Shown here piece after piece: positions 10,025 through 19,280 of a DNA stretch of 64,000 bases. The stretch covers positions 1,488,001 to 1,552,000 of the forward strand of contig NZ_CP118953.1 in the NCBI RefSeq assembly GCF_029024625.1, written 5' to 3'. Made by a program: the position numbers and the translations under genes. Under the pieces are notes generated by a model that made no database searches, was not told the DNA's origin, and was given only the letters and a program-made list of their open reading frames with translations. The DNA is from Staphylococcus chromogenes (GTDB lineage: Bacteria > Bacillota > Bacilli > Staphylococcales > Staphylococcaceae). Within the stretch, counting starts at the first letter, position 1; each line of letters starts with the position of its first letter.

Positions 10025-10294
10025 TTATTTATCTGCTTGAAATGTGACTTGTGTATCGCCATCCATAGGTACACTTACAATTTTTTGTTCATCTTCTGTG
10101 GATTCCACGACGAACTGATGCTCTTTTAAGAGGCGAATCAAATCCATTTGCGATTCTTTTTCTATAGATACATTCAAGTTTGATTCAATTTCTTCTTTAA
10201 TGTTTCTTAGCTTACTTTCATCTTCAGTAATTTCAGTATTTGTTTCTTCAAAATGCACTAAAACTTTATAAAGTTTTTGTAATGTTTCATCCAT
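10025..10294 (-). CDS. conserved-looking hypothetical protein, 89 aa
   Basis: I do not recognise a family. The protein is acidic (rich in Glu and Asp), has no Cys, no membrane segment and no signal peptide, and looks helical in its first 60 residues (MDETLQKLYKVLVHFEETNT...), ending in a beta-like tail (KIVSVPMDGDTQVTFQADK). It could be a small cytoplasmic partner or regulatory protein. AGAAAGGAAC supplies a ribosome-binding site, and a good terminator follows, so it looks like a real gene of its own. It lies between rnhB and sucC. Confidence 0.75.
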   Translation of the reverse strand: MDETLQKLYKVLVHFEETNTEITEDESKLRNIKEEIESNLNVSIEKESQMDLIRLLKEHQFVVESTEDEQKIVSVPMDGDTQVTFQADK

Positions 10295-10372
10295 AAGTTT
10301 TTAGTTCCTTTCTTCTTGGACATAGTTACATATTAAACTAGTTTCATGTCGATTTCAAAAACTTTAATGCAG

Positions 10373-11152
10373 TTATAAACTAAAATGAGATTTAATCGGT
10401 TCGAAAGATTGACGATGAATAGGCGTGATGCCATATTGTTTCAAGCCTTCTAAATGTTTTTTTGTTCCATATCCGGCATTATTTTTAAAATCATACTGTG
10501 GAAATTGTGAGTCGTATTCAACCATGAGCGTGTCACGATATTCTTTTGCAATGATACTTGCTGCTGCGATAGAAACACTTGTTGCATCTCCTTTGACGAT
10601 AGATTGTTGAGGCTTTTGCAAATGTTCCAAATGCATCGCATCTATTAAATAATGTGTAGGTTCAATATTTAAATTTTCGATTGCACGATACATGGCTAAT
10701 TTTGTTGCTTCATAAATATTAAGCTCATCAATTTCTTTCGGGGAAGCTTCGCCAATAGCCCAAGCCCGCACTTGTGATTTCAATGATTCATTTAATTGCG
10801 CACGTACTTGTTTTCCAAGTTTTTTAGAGTCATTGATTCCTAAATGCTGATGATTCGCTTCTAAAACAACAGCACTTGCGACGACAGGCCCTGCTAGTGG
10901 TCCGCGACCTACTTCATCGATACCACAAATTAACGCATCTGCATCGAGTGTTAATATGTCGTTTTCATATATGCACATTTTCTCGTAATTGAGGCGTAAT
11001 GACTCATTTTTCTTTATCATTTTTTGCCGACGTTCAAATGCTTTTTGAACCCCTTTTCTCGGATCGTGATAGTGCGTATGTTGTTGTAAAGCCTCGAGAC
11101 TTGTTAAACGACTTAATTCTTTTTCAATTTCTTTAATGGTTTTCGTCTTCAT
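10373..11152 (-). CDS. rnhB: ribonuclease HII
   Basis: Cleaves RNA in RNA-DNA hybrids and nicks at single ribonucleotides in DNA. The RNase HII signature [21 protein letters not shown] supplies the first two acidic metal ligands, HYLIDAM a third, and the [21 protein letters not shown] block follows. The N-terminal helical extension of about 70 residues is typical of the Bacillus/Staphylococcus form. I prefer the ATG at 11152 ([13 protein letters not shown]), which aligns best with S. aureus; an ATG three codons upstream is equally open. The start overlaps the 3' end of rbgA by about 20 nt, implying translational coupling. Confidence 0.94.
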   Translation of the reverse strand: MKTKTIKEIEKELSRLTSLEALQQHTHYHDPRKGVQKAFERRQKMIKKNESLRLNYEKMCIYENDILTLDADALICGIDEVGRGPLAGPVVASAVVLEANHQHLGINDSKKLGKQVRAQLNESLKSQVRAWAIGEASPKEIDELNIYEATKLAMYRAIENLNIEPTHYLIDAMHLEHLQKPQQSIVKGDATSVSIAAASIIAKEYRDTLMVEYDSQFPQYDFKNNAGYGTKKHLEGLKQYGITPIHRQSFEPIKSHFSL

Positions 11153-12023
11153 GAGACACATCGCTTTCTAAAAATGCATCATACAAATCGAAACAATATG
11201 TTCCGATTTTAGCGTTTCTAATATCGTACACAATGAGTTCTATGACAGCTTCATAGTCTACTTCATTGCCGCGTTGCAATAGTCCTCGTTTTCTACCTAT
11301 TGCATCAAACCATTCAAGATTTTCTGCTTCTTTTTCCACCTCTATTTTGTAATGGGCTTTTAATCCTTCATAATCATGATTTTTTAAAAACTCAAGTCCG
11401 TAAATGGCCACATCATCTAAATGGACAATGCTGTCTTTGATAGCACCTGTTAAACTTAATTTTTTGCCTACAATTTGATCTTCAAATTTAGGCCATAAAA
11501 TCCCAGGTGTATCCAGTAACTGAAGCGATTTTCCAACTTTAATCCATTGTTGTTGCTTTGTCACCCCTGGCTTATTTCCTGTTTGGGCAATAGCACGATT
11601 GGCCAATTTGTTAATTAATGTAGATTTACCTACATTTGGGATACCTACAATCATGGCGCGAATAGCTCTAGGTTTTAATCCTTTTGCCTTTTCTCTCTCC
11701 ATTTTGTCTTTCGTTGCTTGAATAGCGGCTTTTTCGACTTGTTTTAATCCTTTTCCATGTTTAGCATCGACTGCCACTGGTATAGCACCTTTTTCTTTAA
11801 AGAAGGCTTCCCATTTTGTCATTTCATTTAAATTTGCCATATCTTTTTTATTTAAAATAACAACACGAGGCTTTTGTTGAATGACTTCATCAATCATTGG
11901 GTTTCTCGAACTATAGGGTATACGCGCGTCGACGAGTTCAAAAACGACGTCTACTTTTTTCAATTGTTCAGTGACTTCGCGTTTTGCTTTAGCCATATGG
12001 CCTGGATACCATTGAATTACCAC
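11133..12023 (-). CDS. rbgA: ribosome biogenesis GTPase RbgA (YlqF)
   Basis: Circularly permuted GTPase that acts late in 50S subunit assembly. The 296-aa protein starts [17 protein letters not shown], identical in style to S. aureus YlqF. The permuted G motif order is visible: NKKD (G4) near residue 60, then [12 protein letters not shown] (G1) near 129, and DTPGILWP (G3). The C-terminal domain after about residue 190 binds RNA in the family. It heads an rbgA-rnhB pair. Confidence 0.96.
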   Translation of the reverse strand: MVIQWYPGHMAKAKREVTEQLKKVDVVFELVDARIPYSSRNPMIDEVIQQKPRVVILNKKDMANLNEMTKWEAFFKEKGAIPVAVDAKHGKGLKQVEKAAIQATKDKMEREKAKGLKPRAIRAMIVGIPNVGKSTLINKLANRAIAQTGNKPGVTKQQQWIKVGKSLQLLDTPGILWPKFEDQIVGKKLSLTGAIKDSIVHLDDVAIYGLEFLKNHDYEGLKAHYKIEVEKEAENLEWFDAIGRKRGLLQRGNEVDYEAVIELIVYDIRNAKIGTYCFDLYDAFLESDVSHEDENH

Positions 12024-12236
12024 GTTATTTCACTCACTTTCTTTCTATCTTTGCCATTTGATATTTCACGCATAGGGTTATTTTTGTGTTATATTTAACA
12101 TAGTTTTAACTACAATACAAAACTCAGTTTACGTGTGTTAAAATGTTTGACTTTAAAGATAAGTATACTGGTTTTTGGCGTCAATAGCTATCCTCATTCG
12201 CCTAAAACAGATATAGCATGAAAGTAGGAAAACGAA

Positions 12237-12617
12237 GTGTTTAAAACAGAAAGAATGTACGAACTTATCCGATTTGTGATTGTCGGTGGAATTAACACAG
12301 TCAATTATTATGTGGTTTATTTATTATTGTTATATGGGTTACATATTCACTATTTAGTGAGTCATATTATTGGCTTTGTAGTATCTTTTATCATTTCATA
12401 TTATTTAAATTGTTATTTTGTGTACCGTGTCCGACCTACATTAAAAAAATTCCTTGCTTTCCCACTGACACAAGTTGTAAATATGGGCATGCAAACATTG
12501 TTGATTTTTGTTTTTGTAAATTATTTTCATTTTAAGGAGTTTATCGCCCCATTTGTTGGGTTAATTATTACTATTCCAATTACATTTATTTTATCTAAAT
12601 ATATACTAAAAGATTAA
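12237..12617 (+). CDS. GtrA/GtcA-family membrane protein (putative C55-P-sugar flippase)
   Basis: A 126-aa protein of four hydrophobic segments (about residues 10-30, 38-60, 75-95 and 100-120) with short charged loops, starting MFKTERMYELIRFVIVGGINTVNYYVVY. FVIVGGINT and YYLNCYFVYR are typical of the GtrA family, which helps move undecaprenyl-phosphate-linked sugars across the membrane. I use GTG at 12237 with AGGAAAACGAA upstream; the ATG at 12255 is an alternative. It is followed after 18 nt by two yfhO genes, so it probably belongs to an envelope glycosylation module. In S. aureus and B. subtilis CsbB, GtcA and YfhO together glycosylate lipoteichoic acid; no CsbB is visible here. Confidence 0.82.
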   Translation: MFKTERMYELIRFVIVGGINTVNYYVVYLLLLYGLHIHYLVSHIIGFVVSFIISYYLNCYFVYRVRPTLKKFLAFPLTQVVNMGMQTLLIFVFVNYFHFKEFIAPFVGLIITIPITFILSKYILKD

Positions 12618-12635
12618 TATTTGAGAGGTTGAAAC

Positions 12636-15242
12636 ATGCGCAAATTCAAACGTCCTTTTTTATTAGGTCTTGCATTTTTAGGTTTAGCGTTGGTTGCCCA
12701 TAGTTATATTTTATTTAGATTTTTTAAAGATGGTCTTTTATTTACAGGTCCTAACGATGGCATTGAACAAATGGTACCTATCCAAATGTATCTATATCAA
12801 AAATGGTCGGAAGGGACCTTTTTTTATGCCACGGATTTTGGATTAGGTGGAGATTTTTTTACTGATTTATCCTATTATTTTACAACGAACTTTTTATTTA
12901 TTCTGAATGTGATTGTAGTGAAATGCTTACACTTGTTACATTTAGTGCAACCTAACACTTTAATGTTTTGGTTCCATAATGCCATCGTGGTCTCCATTCT
13001 AAAATGCGCACTTGTACTTGCAGCAACATACTATTATGCATCGTATTTGAAACTTAACACATCATCCAAATGGGTGTTTGCATCTGCTTTTGCCTTCTCA
13101 CCATTGTATTTTCGCTTCACCGTCTACTGGCCATTTTTCAGCGATGTTTTTGTACTACTTCCATTGCTTTTTGCAAGTATAGAGCGTTTTTTTAAAACAG
13201 GCAAAGTTGGGCTTTTTATCATTATCGTCGCATTATCTTTAATGAATAATTTTTATTTTGCTTACTATCAATGCCTAATGGGATTACTTTATTTTCTGTT
13301 CCGTCTTGTCTTCACGCATAAAACAGATGTTTTATCACGTCGACGAGCTACTTGGATAATAATTGTGAGTACAATACTAGGTTTTGGTTCAAGTCTAGTG
13401 TTCTTTTTCCATGGCGCACGCAGTTTCTTTAATAATGAACGCGTCCGTTTTGAAACTAAAATCCCTTTTTTCGAACCTTTTAATGAAAATACAAATATTA
13501 TTTTTGATAATTACCTTATCGTCATATTAATCATTACTATCCAAGCGCTCTTAACTTTTAAACTCTATAAACATACATATTATAAACTTTTTGCAATTTT
13601 AAGTTTACTCACGATTGTTTCAGCTTTTATTCCTTATGTTGATAGTATATTCAATGGTTTTTCAGCGCCTCAAAAACGGTGGCATTATTTATTAGCATTT
13701 GCAACGAGTGGTCTTATTGCTCTGTACGTCCATTATTTTCACACCATTAAAGTCCGCACTTACATTTGGACTTCCTTATTCGGGTTTATTTTGGTTCTTA
13801 TCAGTGCTTACATGTATCATAAGTTTGTGATATGGATCGTTTGGGTGCCTATTGTGTTTTTGATTGGTCTTTTATCGAAAACACACGTTAGCTCTTTCTT
13901 CTATAAAAAAGGCATTTACTGTTATGCAATAAGCGTCATTATATTAGCACTCCTTGTGTCAAGTGTATTTACAAAATATCAAATTTTTCATCAAGATCAT
14001 GAAAAACGGGCAAATACATTTTATGTGAATGCGAGTCTTTATAACACCCCTGTTCAACAAGATTTAGTGCAACAAATGAATGCTAAAAAGTTACCTGAAG
14101 AACGGATAGATTGGCGTGTCAACGAACAAGATAATACGCCGATGTATCAACATTTTAAAGGCTTAAGTTTATATTCTAGTATTTTTGATCAACAATTGAT
14201 TGACTTGTACTATAAAAATTTAATGATCAATATAAAGGAAGAATCCGTGAGTCGCTATCAATCTACGGGGGGACGTGCCAATATTGCAAGTTTATTTTCA
14301 GTACGTTATGTCATGCTCAAAGATTATCAAACCAATTTGCCTGAATTTTTTAAGCCTGTTAAAGCGTCAGGACAATACCGAATGTATGAAAATCAACAAG
14401 TCTTACCGGCTGTTCGAATCATGGATCAGTATTATGACGCACGCTATCTTAAAACCGCAATTGACCGTGAGCATGCGATGATCGATGGTGTCGTTTTAAA
14501 TCGTAAAGGAGAAAAGTATAAGCCTCATGCGTCTAATCTACTTTCACAAGTGGATGTTCAAGACGATGCGATACAGCATTTAGGCCGAAATCAGATAAAA
14601 GTACAAAAAGTTGGCGGAGGATACACGTTATCACTCCCGCAAAATTTACAAAAGAAATTCAAAGATTTTTATTTAGTTGTCCATATTAAACGCGGACAAC
14701 CTGACAGTAACCACATGATTGATGTGAATGGTTATCAAAACAATCGTTTGTTTAATGCTTCAAAATATCGTACCGGACAATATGAGCAATTATACTGCGT
14801 CCAACCAGATAAAGAAGGGAATATTCACATCGGGCTTTCTCCTACTGGAAACTATGAGTTTAAAATATTAGGTTTATATGGTGAAAATTATCAAACGCTT
14901 GAAAACGCACCTAAAGAAAAAATTTACGCTTCCTATCAAGAAGGACAATCAAAGATTAAAGTGACTTTGAAAAAACATAAAAAAGGGATGATGGTGCTTA
15001 ATGCGCCTTATCGTAAAGGCATGAAAGCTCAAGTCGACGGACATCCAGTAACGCCTCAAAGGGTCAATTACTTTATGATTGGAATCCCTGTAGATGCACA
15101 AGCAAAGCATATCGAAATCACGTACCGACCGCCGTGGTTCTTTACGATGATAATTTTGTCTATCATATTTGCCCTATTGAGCTATTTATTTTCAAAATAT
15201 ATTTACCTTAAGATTAATAAACGAAAGAGTGAAGCATATTGA
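12636..15242 (+). CDS. YfhO-family membrane protein, copy 1 (putative LTA glycosyltransferase)
   Basis: An 868-aa polytopic membrane protein: about a dozen hydrophobic segments in the first 470 residues, then a soluble extracellular region (about 470-835) and a last membrane helix near 838-860 with a basic tail. A GT-C-like first outer loop contains TGPNDGIEQM, whose Asp (residue 41) is a candidate catalytic residue, followed by FGLGGDFFTDLSYYF. IFNGFSAPQKRWHYLLAF is shared with copy 2. YfhO proteins transfer sugars from C55-P carriers to lipoteichoic acid on the outer face (family knowledge). AGAGGTTG precedes the ATG. The stop codon overlaps the start of copy 2. Confidence 0.88.
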   Translation: MRKFKRPFLLGLAFLGLALVAHSYILFRFFKDGLLFTGPNDGIEQMVPIQMYLYQKWSEGTFFYATDFGLGGDFFTDLSYYFTTNFLFILNVIVVKCLHLLHLVQPNTLMFWFHNAIVVSILKCALVLAATYYYASYLKLNTSSKWVFASAFAFSPLYFRFTVYWPFFSDVFVLLPLLFASIERFFKTGKVGLFIIIVALSLMNNFYFAYYQCLMGLLYFLFRLVFTHKTDVLSRRRATWIIIVSTILGFGSSLVFFFHGARSFFNNERVRFETKIPFFEPFNENTNIIFDNYLIVILIITIQALLTFKLYKHTYYKLFAILSLLTIVSAFIPYVDSIFNGFSAPQKRWHYLLAFATSGLIALYVHYFHTIKVRTYIWTSLFGFILVLISAYMYHKFVIWIVWVPIVFLIGLLSKTHVSSFFYKKGIYCYAISVIILALLVSSVFTKYQIFHQDHEKRANTFYVNASLYNTPVQQDLVQQMNAKKLPEERIDWRVNEQDNTPMYQHFKGLSLYSSIFDQQLIDLYYKNLMINIKEESVSRYQSTGGRANIASLFSVRYVMLKDYQTNLPEFFKPVKASGQYRMYENQQVLPAVRIMDQYYDARYLKTAIDREHAMIDGVVLNRKGEKYKPHASNLLSQVDVQDDAIQHLGRNQIKVQKVGGGYTLSLPQNLQKKFKDFYLVVHIKRGQPDSNHMIDVNGYQNNRLFNASKYRTGQYEQLYCVQPDKEGNIHIGLSPTGNYEFKILGLYGENYQTLENAPKEKIYASYQEGQSKIKVTLKKHKKGMMVLNAPYRKGMKAQVDGHPVTPQRVNYFMIGIPVDAQAKHIEITYRPPWFFTMIILSIIFALLSYLFSKYIYLKINKRKSEAY

Positions 15243-17824
15243 AAGTAATTTCCAAAAATAAAATTTTATCCGTATTAAAAGTTTTCTTAATGGCCCTCGG
15301 TGTGGCGGCCATTGTTTATATCCCTGTCATTTATCGTTTTATCACGGAAGGGATTATTTATAGCGGAAATGGGGACGGTTTTAAACAAATGATGCCCTTC
15401 CAAAGATTTTTGTATGATCGCTTTAGTCATTTTTCATCATTTTATGACTTATCATTTGGATTAGGTGGGGATTATTTTACTGATTTAGCCTATTATTACG
15501 CTACTTCGCCAGTGATGTATTTAAATTTTGTTTTTATCGCTATAGGTGAAGCTTTATTTCACATTGACCCCTCACATATTGCATTTTGGCCAGGAAATCA
15601 AATATTCACTGCTTTTTTCAAATGCATGCTGACATTTATGATTACCTATGGCATGTTTCGCGAATTTCATTTAAAAGGAAAATATCGCTTCATCGGCGCA
15701 TTTTTATTTAGCGCCTCATCTGTACTTTATTATTTTAATTTTACTTGGTCATTTTTTGGAGATATTTTAATTTATCTCCCTCTATCAATATGGGGACTTG
15801 AGCGATTTTTTAAATATCGTAAAATCGGCTTATTTATAGTAGCCATTGGTTTAACACTATTTTCTAACTTTTACTTCAGTTATTATGAGTCGATTGCGAT
15901 AGGTTTCTACTGGATTTATCGTATGGTTTTTAAACATCCCGATGACATACTTTCACGCTTTCAAAAGTTCTATTTTATTGTACCTGCCGTTCTTTTAAGT
16001 TTTTGTTTGTCATCCCTCGGTTTTGTGACAGGGGTACGTTCTTTTCTAAATAATGATCGCTCATTAGGTCAAATATTCATTGCCCCTATCATTGATTTTT
16101 CACAAAAATATCATATCTTTAGTAATGGTTTTTATATCACGCTTACATTTATTGTTCTCGTTGCTTTATTTTCATTTAAACTTTATCGACATTATTATTT
16201 TAGAATGTTCGCCATTATGACATGGCTCATTTTAATTGGGTCTTTATCGCTTTATTTTGATAGTTTTTTCAATGGTTTCTCAGCTCCACAACGTCGATGG
16301 GTATATTTGCTCGCATTCTCGACAAGTGGTCTACTGGCCATTTGGTTAAAGTACTTTACTGAGTTAACGATGAAAGATTATTTAAAAGCTTTGTCTCCTT
16401 TAGGGATACTAGCTATTGCTATCGTTTTCTTTTCAAGAGGCGCTATGTGGTGGATGATTGTTGGCATCGTCATACTTTTTATTTTAGGCCTTATCGCACT
16501 ACGTCAAAAAAAATCATCTGTTCGTCTCATGAATGTGGTCATCGCATTATTTGTCGTTCAGCAATTTATTTTATTAATCAACTATCATGACAATAATATC
16601 GCGCCTTATCAATCTACTATGAAAGATATACATGCTCCGAAATACCATAGTGGCCCCTTGCAAAATGCCATTCATCAAATCACGGCCCATCAACGTGCAT
16701 TAGATCGCATTGATTATATGGATAATTACGCGATAAATGCAGGGATGCTTTATGGATTCAATGGTATTTCTTTATATTCAAGTATATTTGATGGCAATAT
16801 TCTCGATTATTATGATAAACAAATGCAAATTAATATGGAGTATGACAGTAATAGTACTTACCGTTTGCTTGGCGATCGCGCCAATCAATATGCCTTATGG
16901 GGGGTAACAGATCGTATTAAGCAATCCCCAGATAATAATATTGCCTATGGAATGCGTCCTAAAGATGAAATTAAAGATTCGCCTATAACTTGGACACACT
17001 CTAAAAATACGATGCATTACCCAGCAGCACATTTAACTTCTCAAGTTTTTGATTCGAAAGATTTAAAATCACCTTTAGACCGGGAACAAGCCATGCTTCA
17101 AGGTGTCGTCATGGATCAAGCAAAACCGAACACAACGTTTAAATCAAATTCTAACTTATTGTCAAAAGCAACGTTAACCCCGCGTGACGCGCAAATATTA
17201 GGTCATCAATTAGAGGTAAAAAAAGAGGATGGGGGTATAACAATTCAGTTACCCAAGGCGCTCAACCAAAAATATAAAGACTATTATTTAGAGATGGATA
17301 TTGAGCTACTTCACCCAAGTAAAGAACATTACCTTAATATTAACGATTTTCATCAACGACGTTCAAAATTAGATTATCAATATCGTCGTTTTGTCACACC
17401 TGTCACTGTCAGAGTTCCCGTTAAAGATGCGCTTCATATTAAACTAAAAAAAGGAACTTATCGTTTCCAAATGAATGGTATTTATGGGGAAGATTATGCA
17501 ACTTTAAAACGTGCGCAACAAAAAGTAGAACCTGTTCACGTGACACGTCAAAAACGACAACTTACAGTGACGATGAACCCTAAACAAGACAGCTATTTAG
17601 TCCTCCCTATCCCTTACAGAGACGGGTTGTATGCTAAAGTCAATGGTGAGGAAAGAGCGGTACAACAAGGAAATGGCATCTTTTCTGTCATTAAAGTCCA
17701 TAAAGGAGAACGTCACCTTTCCGTTCATTATGCACTGCCGTATTGGCCACTTTTAGTCACTTTAACGCTCATAGGTCTTGTAGGTACGTTGCTTTATCGC
17801 CATTTTTTAAGACGTCATCATTAA
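15239..17824 (+). CDS. YfhO-family membrane protein, copy 2 (putative LTA glycosyltransferase)
   Basis: An 861-aa paralogue of the preceding gene, with the same architecture: multi-spanning N-terminal half, long extracellular domain and one C-terminal membrane helix ending RRHH. Parallel motifs are SGNGDGFKQM (Asp46), FGLGGDYFTDLAYYY and FFNGFSAPQRRWVYLLAF. The two copies clearly differ in the extracellular part, so they may serve different acceptors or donors. It starts with TTG overlapping the previous stop by 4 nt (TATTGA), which implies coupled translation. A strong convergent terminator follows directly. Confidence 0.87.
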   Translation: MKVISKNKILSVLKVFLMALGVAAIVYIPVIYRFITEGIIYSGNGDGFKQMMPFQRFLYDRFSHFSSFYDLSFGLGGDYFTDLAYYYATSPVMYLNFVFIAIGEALFHIDPSHIAFWPGNQIFTAFFKCMLTFMITYGMFREFHLKGKYRFIGAFLFSASSVLYYFNFTWSFFGDILIYLPLSIWGLERFFKYRKIGLFIVAIGLTLFSNFYFSYYESIAIGFYWIYRMVFKHPDDILSRFQKFYFIVPAVLLSFCLSSLGFVTGVRSFLNNDRSLGQIFIAPIIDFSQKYHIFSNGFYITLTFIVLVALFSFKLYRHYYFRMFAIMTWLILIGSLSLYFDSFFNGFSAPQRRWVYLLAFSTSGLLAIWLKYFTELTMKDYLKALSPLGILAIAIVFFSRGAMWWMIVGIVILFILGLIALRQKKSSVRLMNVVIALFVVQQFILLINYHDNNIAPYQSTMKDIHAPKYHSGPLQNAIHQITAHQRALDRIDYMDNYAINAGMLYGFNGISLYSSIFDGNILDYYDKQMQINMEYDSNSTYRLLGDRANQYALWGVTDRIKQSPDNNIAYGMRPKDEIKDSPITWTHSKNTMHYPAAHLTSQVFDSKDLKSPLDREQAMLQGVVMDQAKPNTTFKSNSNLLSKATLTPRDAQILGHQLEVKKEDGGITIQLPKALNQKYKDYYLEMDIELLHPSKEHYLNINDFHQRRSKLDYQYRRFVTPVTVRVPVKDALHIKLKKGTYRFQMNGIYGEDYATLKRAQQKVEPVHVTRQKRQLTVTMNPKQDSYLVLPIPYRDGLYAKVNGEERAVQQGNGIFSVIKVHKGERHLSVHYALPYWPLLVTLTLIGLVGTLLYRHFLRRHH

Positions 17825-17832
17825 CCCATGCT

Positions 17833-17867
17833 AAAACCCTTCAAAGTCAATCACTTTGAAGGGTTTT
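17833..17867. terminator. bidirectional terminator between yfhO copy 2 and PAP2 gene
   Basis: Perfect hairpin AAAACCCTTCAAAGT / ACTTTGAAGGGTTTT with T runs on both strands. It serves the plus-strand yfhO genes and the minus-strand phosphatase. Confidence 0.88.
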
Positions 17868-17878
17868 TTCTCTTGTAT

Positions 17879-18565
17879 TCATATGTTGACGTTAACTTTA
17901 AACACTTTTCCATGAGCCAACCATTTTAAATGATGGAAATAAAGATGTAACCGGTTATATAACGTGAGTGAAAGTGTCACCCAAAGTATACCTAACGAGG
18001 CTCCTCCAAACACATCTGAAATAAAATGTGCATGAAAATAGAGTCTTGAAAACATAATACTTACCCATAACACGGTAACGATGATAATCGCACTTCTTCT
18101 TAAAAATGTACGATGGATTTTAGGAATAAATACCATTAATAAAAGTAAAGCAATCATCGTACTTGATAAGGAATGACCGCTAGGAAACGAAAATCCTGAA
18201 TCGTTCAGTAAATGATCATAAGGTCGATGTCGATGAAGCCCATTTTTGAGCAAAATCCCTAATATTCCCCCGCCTGCGACTGTCCCGAGTATCCAAAGCG
18301 CAAACACATAATATTTCTTAACGATAAGAACGATTGAAGTCATTATCGTTAAAATCGCACAAGTGAGCACATCTCCGTAAGATGCCACAAAGGTCATATA
18401 ACTATTAAATAGCGACTGATGAAAGTTCATCGTAGGCTCTCCAAATTGTGTCATAAAAAAGTTAAACGTTTGATAATCTATGACATGAGTCAATCTTAAA
18501 TTAAAAATTACACTTGTCATGACCACTATAAAAAGCGTACTGCTCAATATACATATTTTTTTCAT
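17879..18565 (-). CDS. PAP2-family membrane phosphatase
   Basis: A 228-aa membrane protein with about six hydrophobic helices. The three PAP2 motifs are present: KNGLHRHRP (residues 107-115), PSGH (128-131) and SRLYFHAHFISDV (173-185), giving the Lys/Arg, His and His-Asp catalytic set on the outer face. Family members dephosphorylate phosphatidate, phosphatidylglycerophosphate or undecaprenyl pyrophosphate; the substrate cannot be told from sequence alone. It converges on the gtcA-yfhO cluster, whose chemistry depends on the same C55 lipid, but the opposite strand argues against one operon. The ribosome-binding site is weak (CGGAAC). Confidence 0.88.
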   Translation of the reverse strand: MKKICILSSTLFIVVMTSVIFNLRLTHVIDYQTFNFFMTQFGEPTMNFHQSLFNSYMTFVASYGDVLTCAILTIMTSIVLIVKKYYVFALWILGTVAGGGILGILLKNGLHRHRPYDHLLNDSGFSFPSGHSLSSTMIALLLLMVFIPKIHRTFLRRSAIIIVTVLWVSIMFSRLYFHAHFISDVFGGASLGILWVTLSLTLYNRLHLYFHHLKWLAHGKVFKVNVNI

Positions 18566-18590
18566 ATTAAACGGCTGTTCCGTACAATAA

Positions 18591-18606
18591 CATCAACTAA
18601 TTGATG
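18591..18606. repeat. short palindrome upstream of the PAP2 gene
   Basis: CATCAACTAATTGATG is a palindrome with 6-bp arms, 26 nt upstream of the PAP2 start codon. It could be an operator; no factor can be named. Confidence 0.3.
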
Positions 18607-18774
18607 CGACTTAAAATATTATCTCTTGATGAGATTTCAATCACTGTTATATTTTAAAACGTGTGTAGGATATACCTTCCCCCCTCTGAGTTCCTTTAGT
18701 ATACTGCGTTCTCTGAGAAAAAATCATAGGAAAGTAGGCGTATATCTACCTCATACTTTAGCCTCACATAAAAA

Positions 18775-18819
18775 AAAGCTTAAAAGCCACATCAAAAACA
18801 ATGTGCACTTTTAAGCTTT
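18775..18819 (-). terminator. terminator of the rpsP-rimM-trmD-rplS operon
   Basis: Minus-strand hairpin AAAGCTTAAAAG...CTTTTAAGCTT followed by TTTTTTT, just past the rplS stop codon. Confidence 0.85.
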
Positions 18820-18828
18820 AAACATGTA

Positions 18829-19179
18829 TTAGCGAATTTCTTGAATACGTGCTGCTTTACCACGTAAGCTACGTAAGTAGTAAAGTTTCGCACGGCGTAC
18901 TTTACCACGACGTTTTAATTCGATTTTTTCGATTTTTGGTGTGTGTAATGGGAATGTACGTTCAACACCTACACCAGATGAAATTTTACGAACTGTAAAT
19001 GTTTCAGAAATACCGCCACCACGACGTTTGATTACAACACCTTCGAATACTTGGATACGTTCACGTGAACCTTCGACGATACGTACGTGTACACGTAAAG
19101 TATCACCAGCACGGAATGTTGGAATATCGTCACGTAGTTGTGATTTCGTTACTGCTTCGATTAATTTGTGGTTTGTCAT
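18829..19179 (-). CDS. rplS: 50S ribosomal protein L19
   Basis: Ribosomal protein at the 30S-50S interface. The 116-aa product starts [20 protein letters not shown]; an upstream in-frame ATG at 19257 would add 26 residues and is not used by the family. GRVRI-type sequence [20 protein letters not shown] and the basic C-terminus [11 protein letters not shown] match the family. GAAGGAGAG precedes the ATG. It is the last gene of the rpsP-rimM-trmD-rplS operon. Confidence 0.97.
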   Translation of the reverse strand: MTNHKLIEAVTKSQLRDDIPTFRAGDTLRVHVRIVEGSRERIQVFEGVVIKRRGGGISETFTVRKISSGVGVERTFPLHTPKIEKIELKRRGKVRRAKLYYLRSLRGKAARIQEIR

Positions 19180-19260
19180 TTTTATACTCTCCTTCAACCT
19201 ATGTTCTTGCCTTGACAATGTATAGCAGCGGATCATAGTGATTTTTGTGCGTTTCACACT
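19180..19260 (-). promoter_or_regulatory. candidate L19 leader (5' UTR of rplS)
   Basis: The roughly 100-nt gap before rplS is conserved-looking: CGCTGCTATACATTGTC, then GGCAAGAACATAGGTTGAAG running into the ribosome-binding site. Rfam describes an L19 leader in Bacilli upstream of rplS, and this stretch resembles it from memory. I could not fold or align it. Confidence 0.45.
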
Positions 19261-19280
19261 CAGAATATTGTAGCAAAAGT

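Noticed and set aside
12145..12175. Possible sigma-B-like promoter (GTTT ... AAGTAT) before the gtcA-like gene
   Set aside because: Matches the GTTT-N12-15-GGGTAT consensus only in part, and many AT-rich stretches would do the same. Worth revisiting only if the genes prove salt-induced.
18626..18814. 62-codon plus-strand frame between the PAP2 gene and rplS
   Set aside because: Overlaps the rplS terminator and has no ribosome-binding site.
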